Origin: RUG14300 sp964561145
GTDB taxonomy: Bacteria; Bacillota; Clostridia; Christensenellales; CAG-1252
Length of the DNA: 64,000 nt
Assembly: GCA_964561145.1 (NCBI GenBank)
Contig: CAZLNZ010000010.1
Span: 16,259 to 80,258, forward strand
Direction of reading: 5' to 3'
The notes below the pieces were generated by a model, which was not told the origin of the DNA, did not search any database, and saw only the letters and a program-made list of their open reading frames with translations. How positions within the stretch are numbered: the first letter of the stretch is position 1; each line of letters opens with the position of its first letter. This document shows, one piece after another, positions 7,544 to 16,302 of this stretch. Position numbers and translations under genes: made by a program.

Positions 7544-9267
7544 TGAAACCGTATAAAGACTTTTCTCCCGACTGGTATACAGAGGTGGCACCTGAACGCA
7601 GTTATCGTTCAATATATAAGTGGGGTGCTCCCGATTCATATAAAATACCTCGTGAAAACCTATATAAGCTTGTCAAAGAAACCTTTGGCTTGACCGATGA
7701 CGATTTTAAAGAGCGTAAGGAAATGGGATTGGGGGAGGTTAAATATGATCTTCCGTGTAAATTGGATGAAAAAACTCTAGCCGATCTGACGGAAATAGTC
7801 GGCTCTGATAAAATCTCCACCGATGATTACGACAGATTGCAAGTCGCATATGGTCAAACAATGCTCGATCTCATGAGATTGAGAAAGGCAATTGTCGAGA
7901 ATGTTCCCGATGTTGTACTGTACCCCTCTGATAAGGAACAGATTCAAAAAATAGTTAGCTATGCTTCTGAGCATAATATTCCTCTGTATGTATATGGAGG
8001 CGGTTCCTCGGTAACAAGAGGTCCGGAGTGCGTTAAAGGCGGCATATCTTTGAATATGCAACGAAACTTTAATAAGGTTGTCGAGTTTAACGAGATAAAT
8101 CATACCATTACCGTTCAATCGGGAATGCTTGGTCCCGACCTTGAGAAGTACTTAAATAATGCCCCTGATATCGGTGCAAGGGATCGCTATACTTGCGGAC
8201 ATTTTCCGCAATCTTTTGAACATTCTGCAGTCGGCGGCTGGGTTGTAACAAGAGGTGCGGGACAGAATAGTACCTATTATGGAAAGATCGAGGACATAGT
8301 CGTTTGTCAGGAGTATGCTACTCCCATAGGAAAAATCAAAACGGATAAAACATATAGAAGTGCTTGCGGACCTAGCTTAGATCAAATAATGATGGGAAGC
8401 GAGGGTACTTTTGGCGTATTAACAGATGTAACTTTAAGGTTTTTCTTGTACAGACCCGAAAATCACTTTAAGTTCTCCTTTATGTTTAAATCATGGGAGG
8501 ATGCAATGACCGCAACCAGAGAGGTTATGCAATCGGAAATAGGTTATCCTTCTGTATTTAGACTCAGCGATCAAGAGGAGACCGAGGTTATGATGAGAAT
8601 GTACGGAATAAGCGGAACTCCGCTAGAAGCCATGCTTAAGGTAAAAGGCTTTAAGAAGAATGAAAAGTGCTTGCTTTTAGGCTTCACCGACGGTGAACGT
8701 AAATTCTGTAAAAATATGTATCGTAAGATAAAAAAAATATGTGCAAAATATGGTGCCGTTAGTTTAACCGGCTATGTTACTTCTGCTTGGGAAAAAGGTA
8801 GATTTTCAGATCCCTATTTGAGAGATAATATGCAAGATTTTGGTATTGTCATCGACACGTTAGAGTGCTCCGTTAACTGGGATAATATGGAACAGGTCCA
8901 CCAAGACGTTAGGGCTTATTGTAAATCTCGTCCCAATACTATATGTATGACTCACATATCTCACTTCTATCCGCAGGGTGCAAACCTTTACTTCATATTT
9001 ATAACACCTTGTGAGGATTTAGAGGAGTTTAAAGCATACCATAAGGGGATATTAGCGGCAATTCAACAGTCCGGAGCGGCGATTTCCCACCATCATGGCG
9101 TAGGAAAGCTGTTTGCACCATGGCTTGAAGGATATATCGGAAAGAAGGAAATGGGTGCCGTCGAGGTGTTGAAAAAATACTTTGACCCTAACGGAGTGAT
9201 GAACCCCGGGGGAACCCTCGGTTTGGACCTTGACGAGTCTCAAAAATATTACCCTGAACAAAAGTGA
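7543..9267 (+). CDS. FAD-binding oxidase, alkyl-dihydroxyacetone-phosphate synthase-like
   Basis: 574 residues. Seen: PP-loop FAD-binding region PLYVYGGGSSVTRG (about 147-160), VGGWVVTRGAGQNSTYYGKIED, GSEGTFGVLTDVTL, and near the C-terminus the His-rich signature SHHHGVGKLF followed by DPNGVMNPGG. These are hallmarks of the VAO/PCMH flavoenzyme branch that holds alkylglycerone-phosphate synthase (AGPS). In eukaryotes AGPS makes the ether bond of ether lipids; bacterial relatives are widespread but most lack a proven reaction, so the name is only a family statement. It is the last gene of the five-gene operon and ends just before a strong terminator. GGAGG lies inside the end of the kinase gene. 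Confidence 0.8.
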   Translation: MKPYKDFSPDWYTEVAPERSYRSIYKWGAPDSYKIPRENLYKLVKETFGLTDDDFKERKEMGLGEVKYDLPCKLDEKTLADLTEIVGSDKISTDDYDRLQVAYGQTMLDLMRLRKAIVENVPDVVLYPSDKEQIQKIVSYASEHNIPLYVYGGGSSVTRGPECVKGGISLNMQRNFNKVVEFNEINHTITVQSGMLGPDLEKYLNNAPDIGARDRYTCGHFPQSFEHSAVGGWVVTRGAGQNSTYYGKIEDIVVCQEYATPIGKIKTDKTYRSACGPSLDQIMMGSEGTFGVLTDVTLRFFLYRPENHFKFSFMFKSWEDAMTATREVMQSEIGYPSVFRLSDQEETEVMMRMYGISGTPLEAMLKVKGFKKNEKCLLLGFTDGERKFCKNMYRKIKKICAKYGAVSLTGYVTSAWEKGRFSDPYLRDNMQDFGIVIDTLECSVNWDNMEQVHQDVRAYCKSRPNTICMTHISHFYPQGANLYFIFITPCEDLEEFKAYHKGILAAIQQSGAAISHHHGVGKLFAPWLEGYIGKKEMGAVEVLKKYFDPNGVMNPGGTLGLDLDESQKYYPEQK

Positions 9268-9276
9268 AAAATCTCG

Positions 9277-9308
9277 GCTGTAGCACAAATAATGCTACAG
9301 CTTTTTTT
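9277..9308 (+). terminator. Rho-independent terminator of the operon
   Basis: A perfect 9-bp stem GCTGTAGCA / TGCTACAGC (9277-9285 with 9293-9301), 7-base loop, followed by seven T. It starts 10 bases after the last stop of the operon. The following stretch to 9524 shows no gene. Confidence 0.9.
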
Positions 9309-9524
9309 GTGGTGTCATTATTTTTCACTGAAGATAACGGAATTCAGTCCATGTCATTTACAAAATATGAATATGGTTATGAAGCTTTTGTTATTATGTT
9401 AGATTATCTTTCGCTCAATTTTTTTCGTATTGCTTGAAAATAGACTTTAATGTAACACATTCTCGATTATTGTGTTATAGCTAACTCGTGATGGTTGAAT
9501 AACGGAAAAATCGTGCCAAGATTC

Positions 9525-9553
9525 TTGATTATAAATATTTTATGTAGTATAAT
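9525..9553 (+). promoter_or_regulatory. Promoter of the repeat-protein gene
   Basis: -35 TTGATT (9525-9530), 17-bp spacer, consensus -10 TATAAT (9548-9553), 67 bases before the start codon at 9621. Confidence 0.65.
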
Positions 9554-9620
9554 TGTTTTACTTTATAATAGGTGACGAATCGATGTACAGTAAGTAGATA
9601 CTATAAGTTGGAGGCAATCG

Positions 9621-12173
9621 ATGAAAGCGATTATTTTACTTAATGCGGCTAAAGGACTCCTTTCGGAGCTTTTAATTCGAGGTAATGCTACGCCTTTGGC
9701 ATACGGCTTTATCGTTGCTTTGTCCGTTGCCTTGTTGATTCCTATCGCCATTATCATATGCTTAGCTGTAAGCATCAAAAAGGAACTAAAGAAAAGAGAA
9801 GAGCGTCTTTCCGCTAAGGCAAAAAGTGAAGAAGAACACTGTGAAAATCTGGAGAATTCGGAAGTCGTTGAGGTTGATAACGACGAAATAACAGAAGTCG
9901 CCTACGAAAATATAGGCGTTGAGAATTCATTACGGGATATTGTTTTAGATGAGGCTGTTGACGAACAATTTGCAACGGATTTTTCATTTGCAGAGATTGA
10001 CGAACAAGAAAATGCTTTTGAGAATATCGAAGAACCCGTTGCAGAAACTGCCGTGTTTGCGGAAAGTGAGCACTCTCAATCGGAACACCCCATGGAAAGT
10101 ATTGATGAAGTCGGTGAAGAGCCTCTATTTGCAGAAGAGGAGAAAAGGGAATGCAATACTCCTTCTCTACATATAGAAGAGACGATAGATGAAGTTCCAG
10201 TTTTTGCAGTTACGACGGAAACTGAAAGCGATCCGATTGAAATAATCGAGGAAGTAACAACGGTGGAACCAAGTTTTGCCTATGCTGACGGAAGTGATAC
10301 TTGCTTAGATAACAGTGTCAATGAGCCTACCGAGGATTTGTCTCGCTTCGAAGAGCAAATAGTTGAAGCCCCTTTATTTTCAGATATTGCAGTGCAAGAA
10401 GATATACCACCGAAAGGTATTGAGGAAAATCCTGCCGAAATACCATTGTTTGCGGAAGATGAAGAGCCTCAAAGCGGGACTCCGATTGAGCATATAGATG
10501 AAGTTGAGAAGGACGAAACGAGCTTTGCCGAAATAAAAGAAGAGGAGTCCGCCATATTTGTCAATATAGAAGAGCCGAAAGTAGAGGAACCGATTTTTGC
10601 AGAGGTAACGGAAAGCGATGTATTTCCGCTTGAGGGAATAGCGGAACCGATAGGAGAGCCCCCCGCCGAAGCCCCTTGCTTTGTTGAAAGCGAATCGCAG
10701 GAGGTCCTTCCTATTCAAAATATAGAGGACGTTTCTATTGAAATGCCGATTTTTGCGGAAAGCGAAGAGCAAACTATTGGATTTATCGATAGCCTTGAAG
10801 AGGTATCTGCCGAGGAACCTTTATTTGCGGAAAGTGAGGAAGAAGAGTTTTCCCCGATTCGAAGAATAAACGAGCCCGTTTCGGAGGTTCCCGAGTTTGC
10901 TCTATCGGAGAATTCTACCGCTGATGGACCGATGGAAAATATCGCAGAGCCCGCCACGCAAGTTCCTGTTTTTGCAGAGGCAGTAGAGAGTGAACAATTC
11001 CCTGTCGAAACAATAAATGCGGAAGCTGTGAAACAAGAAAAGGGTGGTGAAGACCTCGATACAAAGGATAAAAGGCATATCGGGAAATCGTTAACCGAGG
11101 CACCGTTCTTCATCGGAGTAGAGGAAGTCGATCCGTCTCAACCTACAGCGTCCAAAGAGGCGTCCTCTATTCGGTCTGTCGATTTTATACCACAGCAAAT
11201 AGAGGAAGAAGAGCCTGTAAACTTTATTTTAGAGGAAGGTGTGAAAGCTATTCCGAGTGAAATCGAGGAGCTTCCCGAAATTGCAGGCAGAGATGATATT
11301 CCTGATTTTGAATTGAGTGAGGAAAAAGAGACAAATTTTGCACCAAAACGCATAAAAGAGTCGGTAATCGAAGAGCCTACGCCGAATTTTGCAGAGGCTT
11401 CGGTCGAGATTAAGGTTGATATCCCGAAAGCATTTGAGTCAATAAGCGATTCACCTGCGATTGCCCCTACTCTAATTCAAGAAAAAGAAGTTAATCGGGC
11501 GATACCCAAGGGGTTGTATGACGAGGTCCCCGAGGACGAGGTTGTTGAGGAAAAAGAGGAAGGTATCCCATCGATTAGACTTGAAGATATACAGCCGGAG
11601 CTGACGAAGGAGGAGCGTGCCGCAGTAGATAAAAACGAGGCACTACTCAAGTCTTTAATGGAAAGTGAAGAAGATGAAATCAAGGAGGATATATCCGGTG
11701 ACGAGGATATTCCTGTAGTAATCATAGGGGTATGTACCGATACTTCGGCATTTACAGCCTTCGAACACAAACTTTTGGATGCAACAAATGTACAAAAGTA
11801 TATTTTCAGTGAGATAAAGAACACATTGCTATCCTACAAGCACGTAAAGGACAAGATCTCAAATGCAGGTGATGCTTTCCGTCAAGGTTCTAACCTTATT
11901 GCGCGTATTACCTTGAACGGCGGTAAACTGAGACTTCACCTATGTTTAAATCCAAAGGCATATTCGCCTAAAGTCTATAAGCATTATTCTTTAAAGCATA
12001 TTGCGGCTTATGCAGTAGTACCCTTTACAATCGAATTGGCAAACAGAAGGGATTTAGTTAATGCGTGCAAGCTCATACAAGATGCAATGGCTTCAAAATT
12101 TATTATTTATACCAACGACAAACGAGAATATATCGATTACGCCGCTCTCTATACTATGAAAGAGTGTGACTGA
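9621..12173 (+). CDS. Membrane-anchored acidic repeat protein, unknown function
   Basis: 850 residues, not recognised as a named family. Seen: one transmembrane helix at about residues 27-52 followed by a Lys/Arg-rich stretch, which puts the rest in the cytoplasm by the positive-inside rule. A long, very acidic region (about 70-690) holds roughly 14 copies of a 24-28-residue unit with core ExPxFAES and a second core PIxxIxE. A compact C-terminal domain (about 694-850) carries VVIIGVCTD, NAGDAFRQGSNLIARITLNGGKLRLHL and HIAAYAVVPFTI. The repeats look like a flexible spacer or multivalent binding array, and the tail like a folded ligand or partner domain (inference). AGTTGGAGGC precedes ATG 9621. 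walJ follows 20 bases later and may be in the same transcript. Confidence 0.8.
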   Translation: MKAIILLNAAKGLLSELLIRGNATPLAYGFIVALSVALLIPIAIIICLAVSIKKELKKREERLSAKAKSEEEHCENLENSEVVEVDNDEITEVAYENIGVENSLRDIVLDEAVDEQFATDFSFAEIDEQENAFENIEEPVAETAVFAESEHSQSEHPMESIDEVGEEPLFAEEEKRECNTPSLHIEETIDEVPVFAVTTETESDPIEIIEEVTTVEPSFAYADGSDTCLDNSVNEPTEDLSRFEEQIVEAPLFSDIAVQEDIPPKGIEENPAEIPLFAEDEEPQSGTPIEHIDEVEKDETSFAEIKEEESAIFVNIEEPKVEEPIFAEVTESDVFPLEGIAEPIGEPPAEAPCFVESESQEVLPIQNIEDVSIEMPIFAESEEQTIGFIDSLEEVSAEEPLFAESEEEEFSPIRRINEPVSEVPEFALSENSTADGPMENIAEPATQVPVFAEAVESEQFPVETINAEAVKQEKGGEDLDTKDKRHIGKSLTEAPFFIGVEEVDPSQPTASKEASSIRSVDFIPQQIEEEEPVNFILEEGVKAIPSEIEELPEIAGRDDIPDFELSEEKETNFAPKRIKESVIEEPTPNFAEASVEIKVDIPKAFESISDSPAIAPTLIQEKEVNRAIPKGLYDEVPEDEVVEEKEEGIPSIRLEDIQPELTKEERAAVDKNEALLKSLMESEEDEIKEDISGDEDIPVVIIGVCTDTSAFTAFEHKLLDATNVQKYIFSEIKNTLLSYKHVKDKISNAGDAFRQGSNLIARITLNGGKLRLHLCLNPKAYSPKVYKHYSLKHIAAYAVVPFTIELANRRDLVNACKLIQDAMASKFIIYTNDKREYIDYAALYTMKECD
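9975..11030 (+). repeat. Protein-level tandem repeats, about 14 units of 24-28 residues
   Basis: Within the repeat protein, units such as AEEPLFAESEEEEFSPIRRI, SEVPEFALSENSTADGPMEN and IEMPIFAESEEQTIGFIDSL recur. Phe-Ala and the Pro two residues before it are the best-kept positions. DNA copies have diverged, so this is an old expansion rather than a recent slippage array. Confidence 0.8.
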
Positions 12174-12193
12174 TTGAAGAAAAGGAGTAATAT

Positions 12194-12985
12194 ATGGCAA
12201 TAGAAATTTGTGTTTTAGCTTCGGGAAGCAAAGGTAATTGTACTTACATATCCGACGGTACAACTAAAATACTTATTGATGCGGGAATAAGCTGTAAGCA
12301 AATTGAGGAAAAATTAAACGGAATAGGTGTTGATATAAAAGACATCAATGCTGTATTGGTAACTCACGAGCATTCCGATCACATCATGGGATTGCGTACT
12401 TTTGACAAAAAGTACGGAACTCCTATTTTAGCAAATCAAAAAACTGCAACTTGTGTCGATGTAAGGTTGCATATCAATACCATACGATGGCTAAAAGAGG
12501 GCTTTGATACAGGGTTTAAGCTTGGCGGCGTTCAAATAACACCCTTCAGAATTTCTCACGATGCGGTATGTCCTGTGGGCTATAGTTTAACTCTTGGTGG
12601 AAAGAAGGTGTCTTTTGTTACCGACCTAGGTTATGTGACTCAGGGCGTATATAACACAATTAAGGGCTCCGATATAGTTGTACTGGAGTCCAATCACGAT
12701 TTAAAGATGCTAGCATCGGGAAGGTATCCTCTTGACCTACAAGCACGAATTAGAGGTAATTCGGGACATTTAAGTAACAATCAATCGGCAGAACTTGCCT
12801 TAGCATTGGTGAAGAGCGGAACTCGTAATATCTTCTTAGCCCACTTAAGTGAAGAGAATAATACCCCTGAACTTGCTTATTCGGTAATGAAAGAGGCATT
12901 GGAAGCGAACGGACTTGTTGTAGGAAAAGATATTTTCCTATGTCTAACCTCACAAAATCAATCAACGGAGTTGTTTAGGCTTTAA
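12194..12985 (+). CDS. walJ: MBL-fold hydrolase, WalJ/YycJ family
   Basis: 263 residues. A metallo-beta-lactamase-fold enzyme of the WalJ (YycJ/VicX) family, linked in Bacilli to coordination of cell division and DNA replication; exact chemistry is not settled. Seen: LASGSKGNC at the N-terminus, zinc motif THEHSDH near residue 57-63, FVTDLGY for the bridging Asp, ESNHD, and a C-terminal LAHLSEENN. AAGGAG precedes ATG 12194. In many Firmicutes this gene closes the walRK operon and lies close to rlmH. Here walRK is not present upstream, but rlmH follows after two protease genes, so the local order is partly kept. Confidence 0.9.
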   Translation: MAIEICVLASGSKGNCTYISDGTTKILIDAGISCKQIEEKLNGIGVDIKDINAVLVTHEHSDHIMGLRTFDKKYGTPILANQKTATCVDVRLHINTIRWLKEGFDTGFKLGGVQITPFRISHDAVCPVGYSLTLGGKKVSFVTDLGYVTQGVYNTIKGSDIVVLESNHDLKMLASGRYPLDLQARIRGNSGHLSNNQSAELALALVKSGTRNIFLAHLSEENNTPELAYSVMKEALEANGLVVGKDIFLCLTSQNQSTELFRL

Positions 12986-13983
12986 TGGAAAAAGAGTATG
13001 GAAAAGTAAGTATGAATTCCTTTTGGGGAAGTATTACCTTCCTCTGTGGTTTTATTATGATTCTTCTTTTCTCCGCAGTTCTTTCAGAGGTAGAAACCTC
13101 TATGACAACTACGATTTATGCCTATGGCTCGCAGATAATGTTTATTGTCATAGCAATAATCTTTGCCTCTGTGACTAGAAACGGAGAGGAAAAAACAGGT
13201 TTGAAAATAGGTCTTTGTAAACTTGGACTTAGCAAGGGAATTAATGTTGCTCAAATTCTTTTGGCAATCCTCTTGGCGTTGTTTTCGATAATTGCCTTTT
13301 TGCCCGTTTCGACTCTATTCGAGTACGTTTTTGCAAAGATCGGATACAGTGTTTCTCCGAATTACCCTGATTTTACCTCATCGGTTGGTGCATTGATGTC
13401 GGGTATTGTTTGCCTGAGTATACTTCCGGCAATTGGGGAAGAGCTTCTTTTAAGAGGTGCCTTTATGAGAGGCTTGAGAGAAAGAGGTACTGTTTTTGCA
13501 TTGGTGATAAGTTCTTTAATCTTTGCACTAATGCATGGTTCTCCTACACAATTCATTTATCAGTTGCTTCTTGGATTGATAATGGCATATATCGTCTATA
13601 TTAGCGATAGCGTTTATCCTTCGATGATATTTCATTTTACGAATAATTTGACAGTGGTCTTGTTTAATTACTTTACTTCAGAATCGGAGATAAACATTCC
13701 TCTATGGGGATTTATTCTTATGTTTTTCCTCGGAACCATAGCTTTATTGTCAGTATTGCTTCTTTTTACTCTGGTTACTGTCCAAAGGAAGCCTTCTTAC
13801 GAAGGTATCAAGCAAGAGGCTGTAAAAGAAAAAGGGAAGAAGGGTATTATTTATGCACTATTCGAGCAGAGTGATTTCGGATACGTGGCATATAATAGGA
13901 AATTCGATTTCATATTGGTTGTTTTATTTGTGGTGGTAATGGCAGTATGGATACTTAATACTATTGCAGGGTGGATACAATGA
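12985..13983 (+). CDS. CPBP-family intramembrane protease (first of a pair)
   Basis: 332 residues with about eight hydrophobic helices. Seen: the CPBP/Abi glutamic-protease motif EELLLRG (EExxxR) near residues 151-157, a second conserved motif FALMHG near 178-183 and a third MIFHFTNNL near 214-222. The family includes CAAX prenyl proteases and bacteriocin-related membrane proteins; the substrate is unknown here. ATG 12985 shares one base with the walJ stop and lacks a strong ribosome-binding site, so re-initiation from walJ is likely. A Met at residue 10 is an alternative start. The stop overlaps the next CPBP gene. Confidence 0.85.
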   Translation: MEKEYGKVSMNSFWGSITFLCGFIMILLFSAVLSEVETSMTTTIYAYGSQIMFIVIAIIFASVTRNGEEKTGLKIGLCKLGLSKGINVAQILLAILLALFSIIAFLPVSTLFEYVFAKIGYSVSPNYPDFTSSVGALMSGIVCLSILPAIGEELLLRGAFMRGLRERGTVFALVISSLIFALMHGSPTQFIYQLLLGLIMAYIVYISDSVYPSMIFHFTNNLTVVLFNYFTSESEINIPLWGFILMFFLGTIALLSVLLLFTLVTVQRKPSYEGIKQEAVKEKGKKGIIYALFEQSDFGYVAYNRKFDFILVVLFVVVMAVWILNTIAGWIQ

Positions 13984-14990
13984 GCAAGAAAAGAACGATT
14001 TTATTAATAGGATATATGGCTTCAATGGTGGGCTTATCACTTCTTAACGTTGTGCTTAACGTTGTTCCTATCAGAATAAGTGATAATGATCTTAATATGG
14101 TATATTCTCTTCTAAGCCAAGTTTTGTGTATGGGGATAATACCCTTGATTTTTGCACTAATTGCAAGAAAGGGAAGAAATCAGCGCTTTGCATCACTCAC
14201 GAGAAATCTGCTGGCCGATTATAGATATACGACTCCTTTATCGGGTAAATGCTGGTTGTTGCTTATACCCATGTGCATAAGTTTTTATTTTGTAACTCAG
14301 CTTGTGGCAAGATTGGGTGCATTGGTTTTGCTGATATTCCAATATAATTATCCGATATCCTCTCAAACAATTTATGCAGATGGCGGTGACCTGGTCAAGT
14401 GGATTGCATTAACTGCACTATTGCCTGCTATTTTTGAAGAATTCTCTCATAGAGGTATTCTACTGGATGCCTTCTCCGAGGAGAGTGAAGTGAAACAGGT
14501 TTTATTATCGGGGTTACTGTTTTCATTGATGCATACTAATGTAATGCAGTCTTTATATGCATTTATAGGCGGTTGCATTTTTGCTTATCTTGTAATAAGA
14601 AGTCGAAGCATTTATCCTGCGATGATAATGCACTTTTGTAATAACGCCATAGCTTGCTTGTCGGAATACGGTAGTCAGCATCCCAATAGTATACTCGGTT
14701 GGATGTCGGAGTTCGAGGATATTGTTACGAGCAACTATGTATCCGCTTTGGTTTATATGGTAATACTAGTAGGCAATGCGATTCTTTTCTTCTTTTTGGT
14801 GAAGCTGTTTGTCGACCAATGTCCAAGAGCCGAAATGAGGAGAGAGCGGTATATCTACAGAGACTATCTTCCCATTGATACCGTTGGAGAGAGAACCGTT
14901 ACTCTAAAAGAGAACGCTGTTCTGATCGGGGTTATAGTAATGTGCGGATTTTTGACTTTATCCTCCTATATTTGGGGTGTGTTGAGATGA
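13980..14990 (+). CDS. CPBP-family intramembrane protease (second of a pair)
   Basis: About 336 residues, polytopic membrane protein. Seen: EEFSHRGILLDAF (EExxxR catalytic motif) near residue 154, FSLMHTN near 183, MIMHFCNNAI near 219, the same three motifs in the same order as the preceding protein, so the pair is probably a tandem duplication or a heteromeric unit. ATG 13980 overlaps the upstream stop (ATGA) and follows AGGGTGG. It overlaps rlmH by 4 bases. The overlaps from walJ through rlmH argue for a single translationally coupled block. Confidence 0.85.
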   Translation: MSKKRTILLIGYMASMVGLSLLNVVLNVVPIRISDNDLNMVYSLLSQVLCMGIIPLIFALIARKGRNQRFASLTRNLLADYRYTTPLSGKCWLLLIPMCISFYFVTQLVARLGALVLLIFQYNYPISSQTIYADGGDLVKWIALTALLPAIFEEFSHRGILLDAFSEESEVKQVLLSGLLFSLMHTNVMQSLYAFIGGCIFAYLVIRSRSIYPAMIMHFCNNAIACLSEYGSQHPNSILGWMSEFEDIVTSNYVSALVYMVILVGNAILFFFLVKLFVDQCPRAEMRRERYIYRDYLPIDTVGERTVTLKENAVLIGVIVMCGFLTLSSYIWGVLR

Positions 14991-15454
14991 AGATTAACAT
15001 TGTAGCGGTCGGAAACCTGAAGGATGCCTTTTTCAAAGAAGCACAGGGAGAGTATTTGAAGCGATTGACAAGATTTGCATCGGTAACGGTTAAAGAACTT
15101 GTCGAAGAAATCCCGCCTAAGGAAAGCGATGCATTGATTGAAAAAGCTAAAATAAAAGAAGGCGAGAAGATACTTTCTGCCGCAAAGGGTACTATATGTC
15201 TTACTGCGATAAAGGGAGATCTTGTTTCAAGTGAGGAACTTGCCTCTTTTATAAAGAGGGAGTGCGACTTGGGACACGAGGTGACCTTTGTTATTGGTGG
15301 TTCTTATGGGACCTCGGAGGATGTTTACCGAAAAGCTGATAAAAAAATCAGCTTTGGCAGAATTACATTACCGCATAGGCTTATACGAGTGGTATTGTTG
15401 GAGCAGATATACAGAGCTTTTACGATTATCAACGGAACGGGTTATCATAAATAG
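14987..15454 (+). CDS. rlmH: 23S rRNA pseudouridine-1915 N3-methyltransferase RlmH
   Basis: 155 residues. SPOUT-class enzyme that uses S-adenosylmethionine to methylate pseudouridine 1915 in helix 69 of 23S rRNA. Seen: MKINIVAVGNLKD at the start, FVIGGSYGTSEDV near 103-115 and the C-terminal knot RLIRVVLLEQIYRAFTIINGTGYHK, matching family length and ending. ATG 14987 is supported by homology, since longer in-frame versions add residues that do not belong, and it overlaps the upstream stop. Confidence 0.95.
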   Translation: MKINIVAVGNLKDAFFKEAQGEYLKRLTRFASVTVKELVEEIPPKESDALIEKAKIKEGEKILSAAKGTICLTAIKGDLVSSEELASFIKRECDLGHEVTFVIGGSYGTSEDVYRKADKKISFGRITLPHRLIRVVLLEQIYRAFTIINGTGYHK

Positions 15455-15486
15455 GCAATTGACCGATGTCGTGCATATATTGAAGT

Positions 15487-16302
15487 ATGTATGCAGACTA
15501 TAAAGAGGTAGAGAACTATTGTAAGTGTTTTCCGTGTAGGGTGATAGGCAAGAGCTTTTTAGGACGGAATATCTATTCTTTTTCAAGAGGACGTGGCGGA
15601 ATTTTCCTACAAGCGGGAATGCACGCCAGAGAGCATATTACAACAAGAGTACTGCTTAAGTGCCTTGAGTTTTTAGAGGAGCAGGATTTTCCATATACGG
15701 CTATTCCCCTTGTCAATCCCGACGGAGTCGAACTATCCATATACGGCTTACCCTCCGTGCCGACGGAGTTACATGCTCGCCTTACAGAAATAAACGGTGG
15801 AGATGATTTTTCCCTGTGGAAGTCCAATGCAAGAGGAGTTGACATAAATGTCAACTTTCCTGCCAAATGGGGCTTTGGTGCGAGTAATGTCTTTTATCCC
15901 TCAAGTGCAAATTATGTAGGTTCCAATCCTTTTTCCGAGGGTGAAACTCGAGCGTTGGCACTAGCCGTACTTGACGGAAGTTATGGTCTAACCTTGAGTT
16001 TGCACGCCAAAGGAGAAGAGATATACTATGGTTTCATGGGTGAGCTACCACCTATGAGAATATCCGGATTAATATCATCGGCATTTGGGTATCCGCTAAA
16101 GCAAACGTTATCAAGCTGTGGTGGTTTTAAGGATTGGGTGACTTTGTATCTAAAGGTACCTTCTTATACCGTTGAGCTCGGCTCTGATAACTTGAACTAC
16201 ATTGAGTTATATTCTCAAGAGGCGGAATTGGTTGAGAAACTGAAAAGGGCAATTAAAGCTTATGGAGATTATAGAAGAGAGTATAAAAGCGGACATCGAT
16301 GA
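15487..16302 (+). CDS. M14-family zinc carboxypeptidase
   Basis: 271 residues, no signal peptide. Seen: zinc ligands in HAREH (about 46-50), the NPDG motif near 76, the substrate-carboxylate-type DINVNFPAKWG near 118-128, a third ligand in SLHAKGE near 175 and a catalytic Glu in YTVELGS near 230. Relatives include gamma-D-glutamyl-diaminopimelate peptidases, so cell-wall peptide recycling is a reasonable guess, but the substrate is inferred. The ATG at 15487 has only a weak GAAG before it. The end overlaps the longest reading of tadA by 41 bases. Confidence 0.85.
   Translation: MYADYKEVENYCKCFPCRVIGKSFLGRNIYSFSRGRGGIFLQAGMHAREHITTRVLLKCLEFLEEQDFPYTAIPLVNPDGVELSIYGLPSVPTELHARLTEINGGDDFSLWKSNARGVDINVNFPAKWGFGASNVFYPSSANYVGSNPFSEGETRALALAVLDGSYGLTLSLHAKGEEIYYGFMGELPPMRISGLISSAFGYPLKQTLSSCGGFKDWVTLYLKVPSYTVELGSDNLNYIELYSQEAELVEKLKRAIKAYGDYRREYKSGHR

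Noticed and set aside
10380..10772. 130-residue minus-strand ORF within the repeat-protein gene
   Set aside because: It mirrors the codon repeats of the plus-strand gene and is Phe/Arg-rich nonsense.
15288..15503. Extra 71-residue ORF over the rlmH end
   Set aside because: Out of frame with the well-supported rlmH gene; a shadow.
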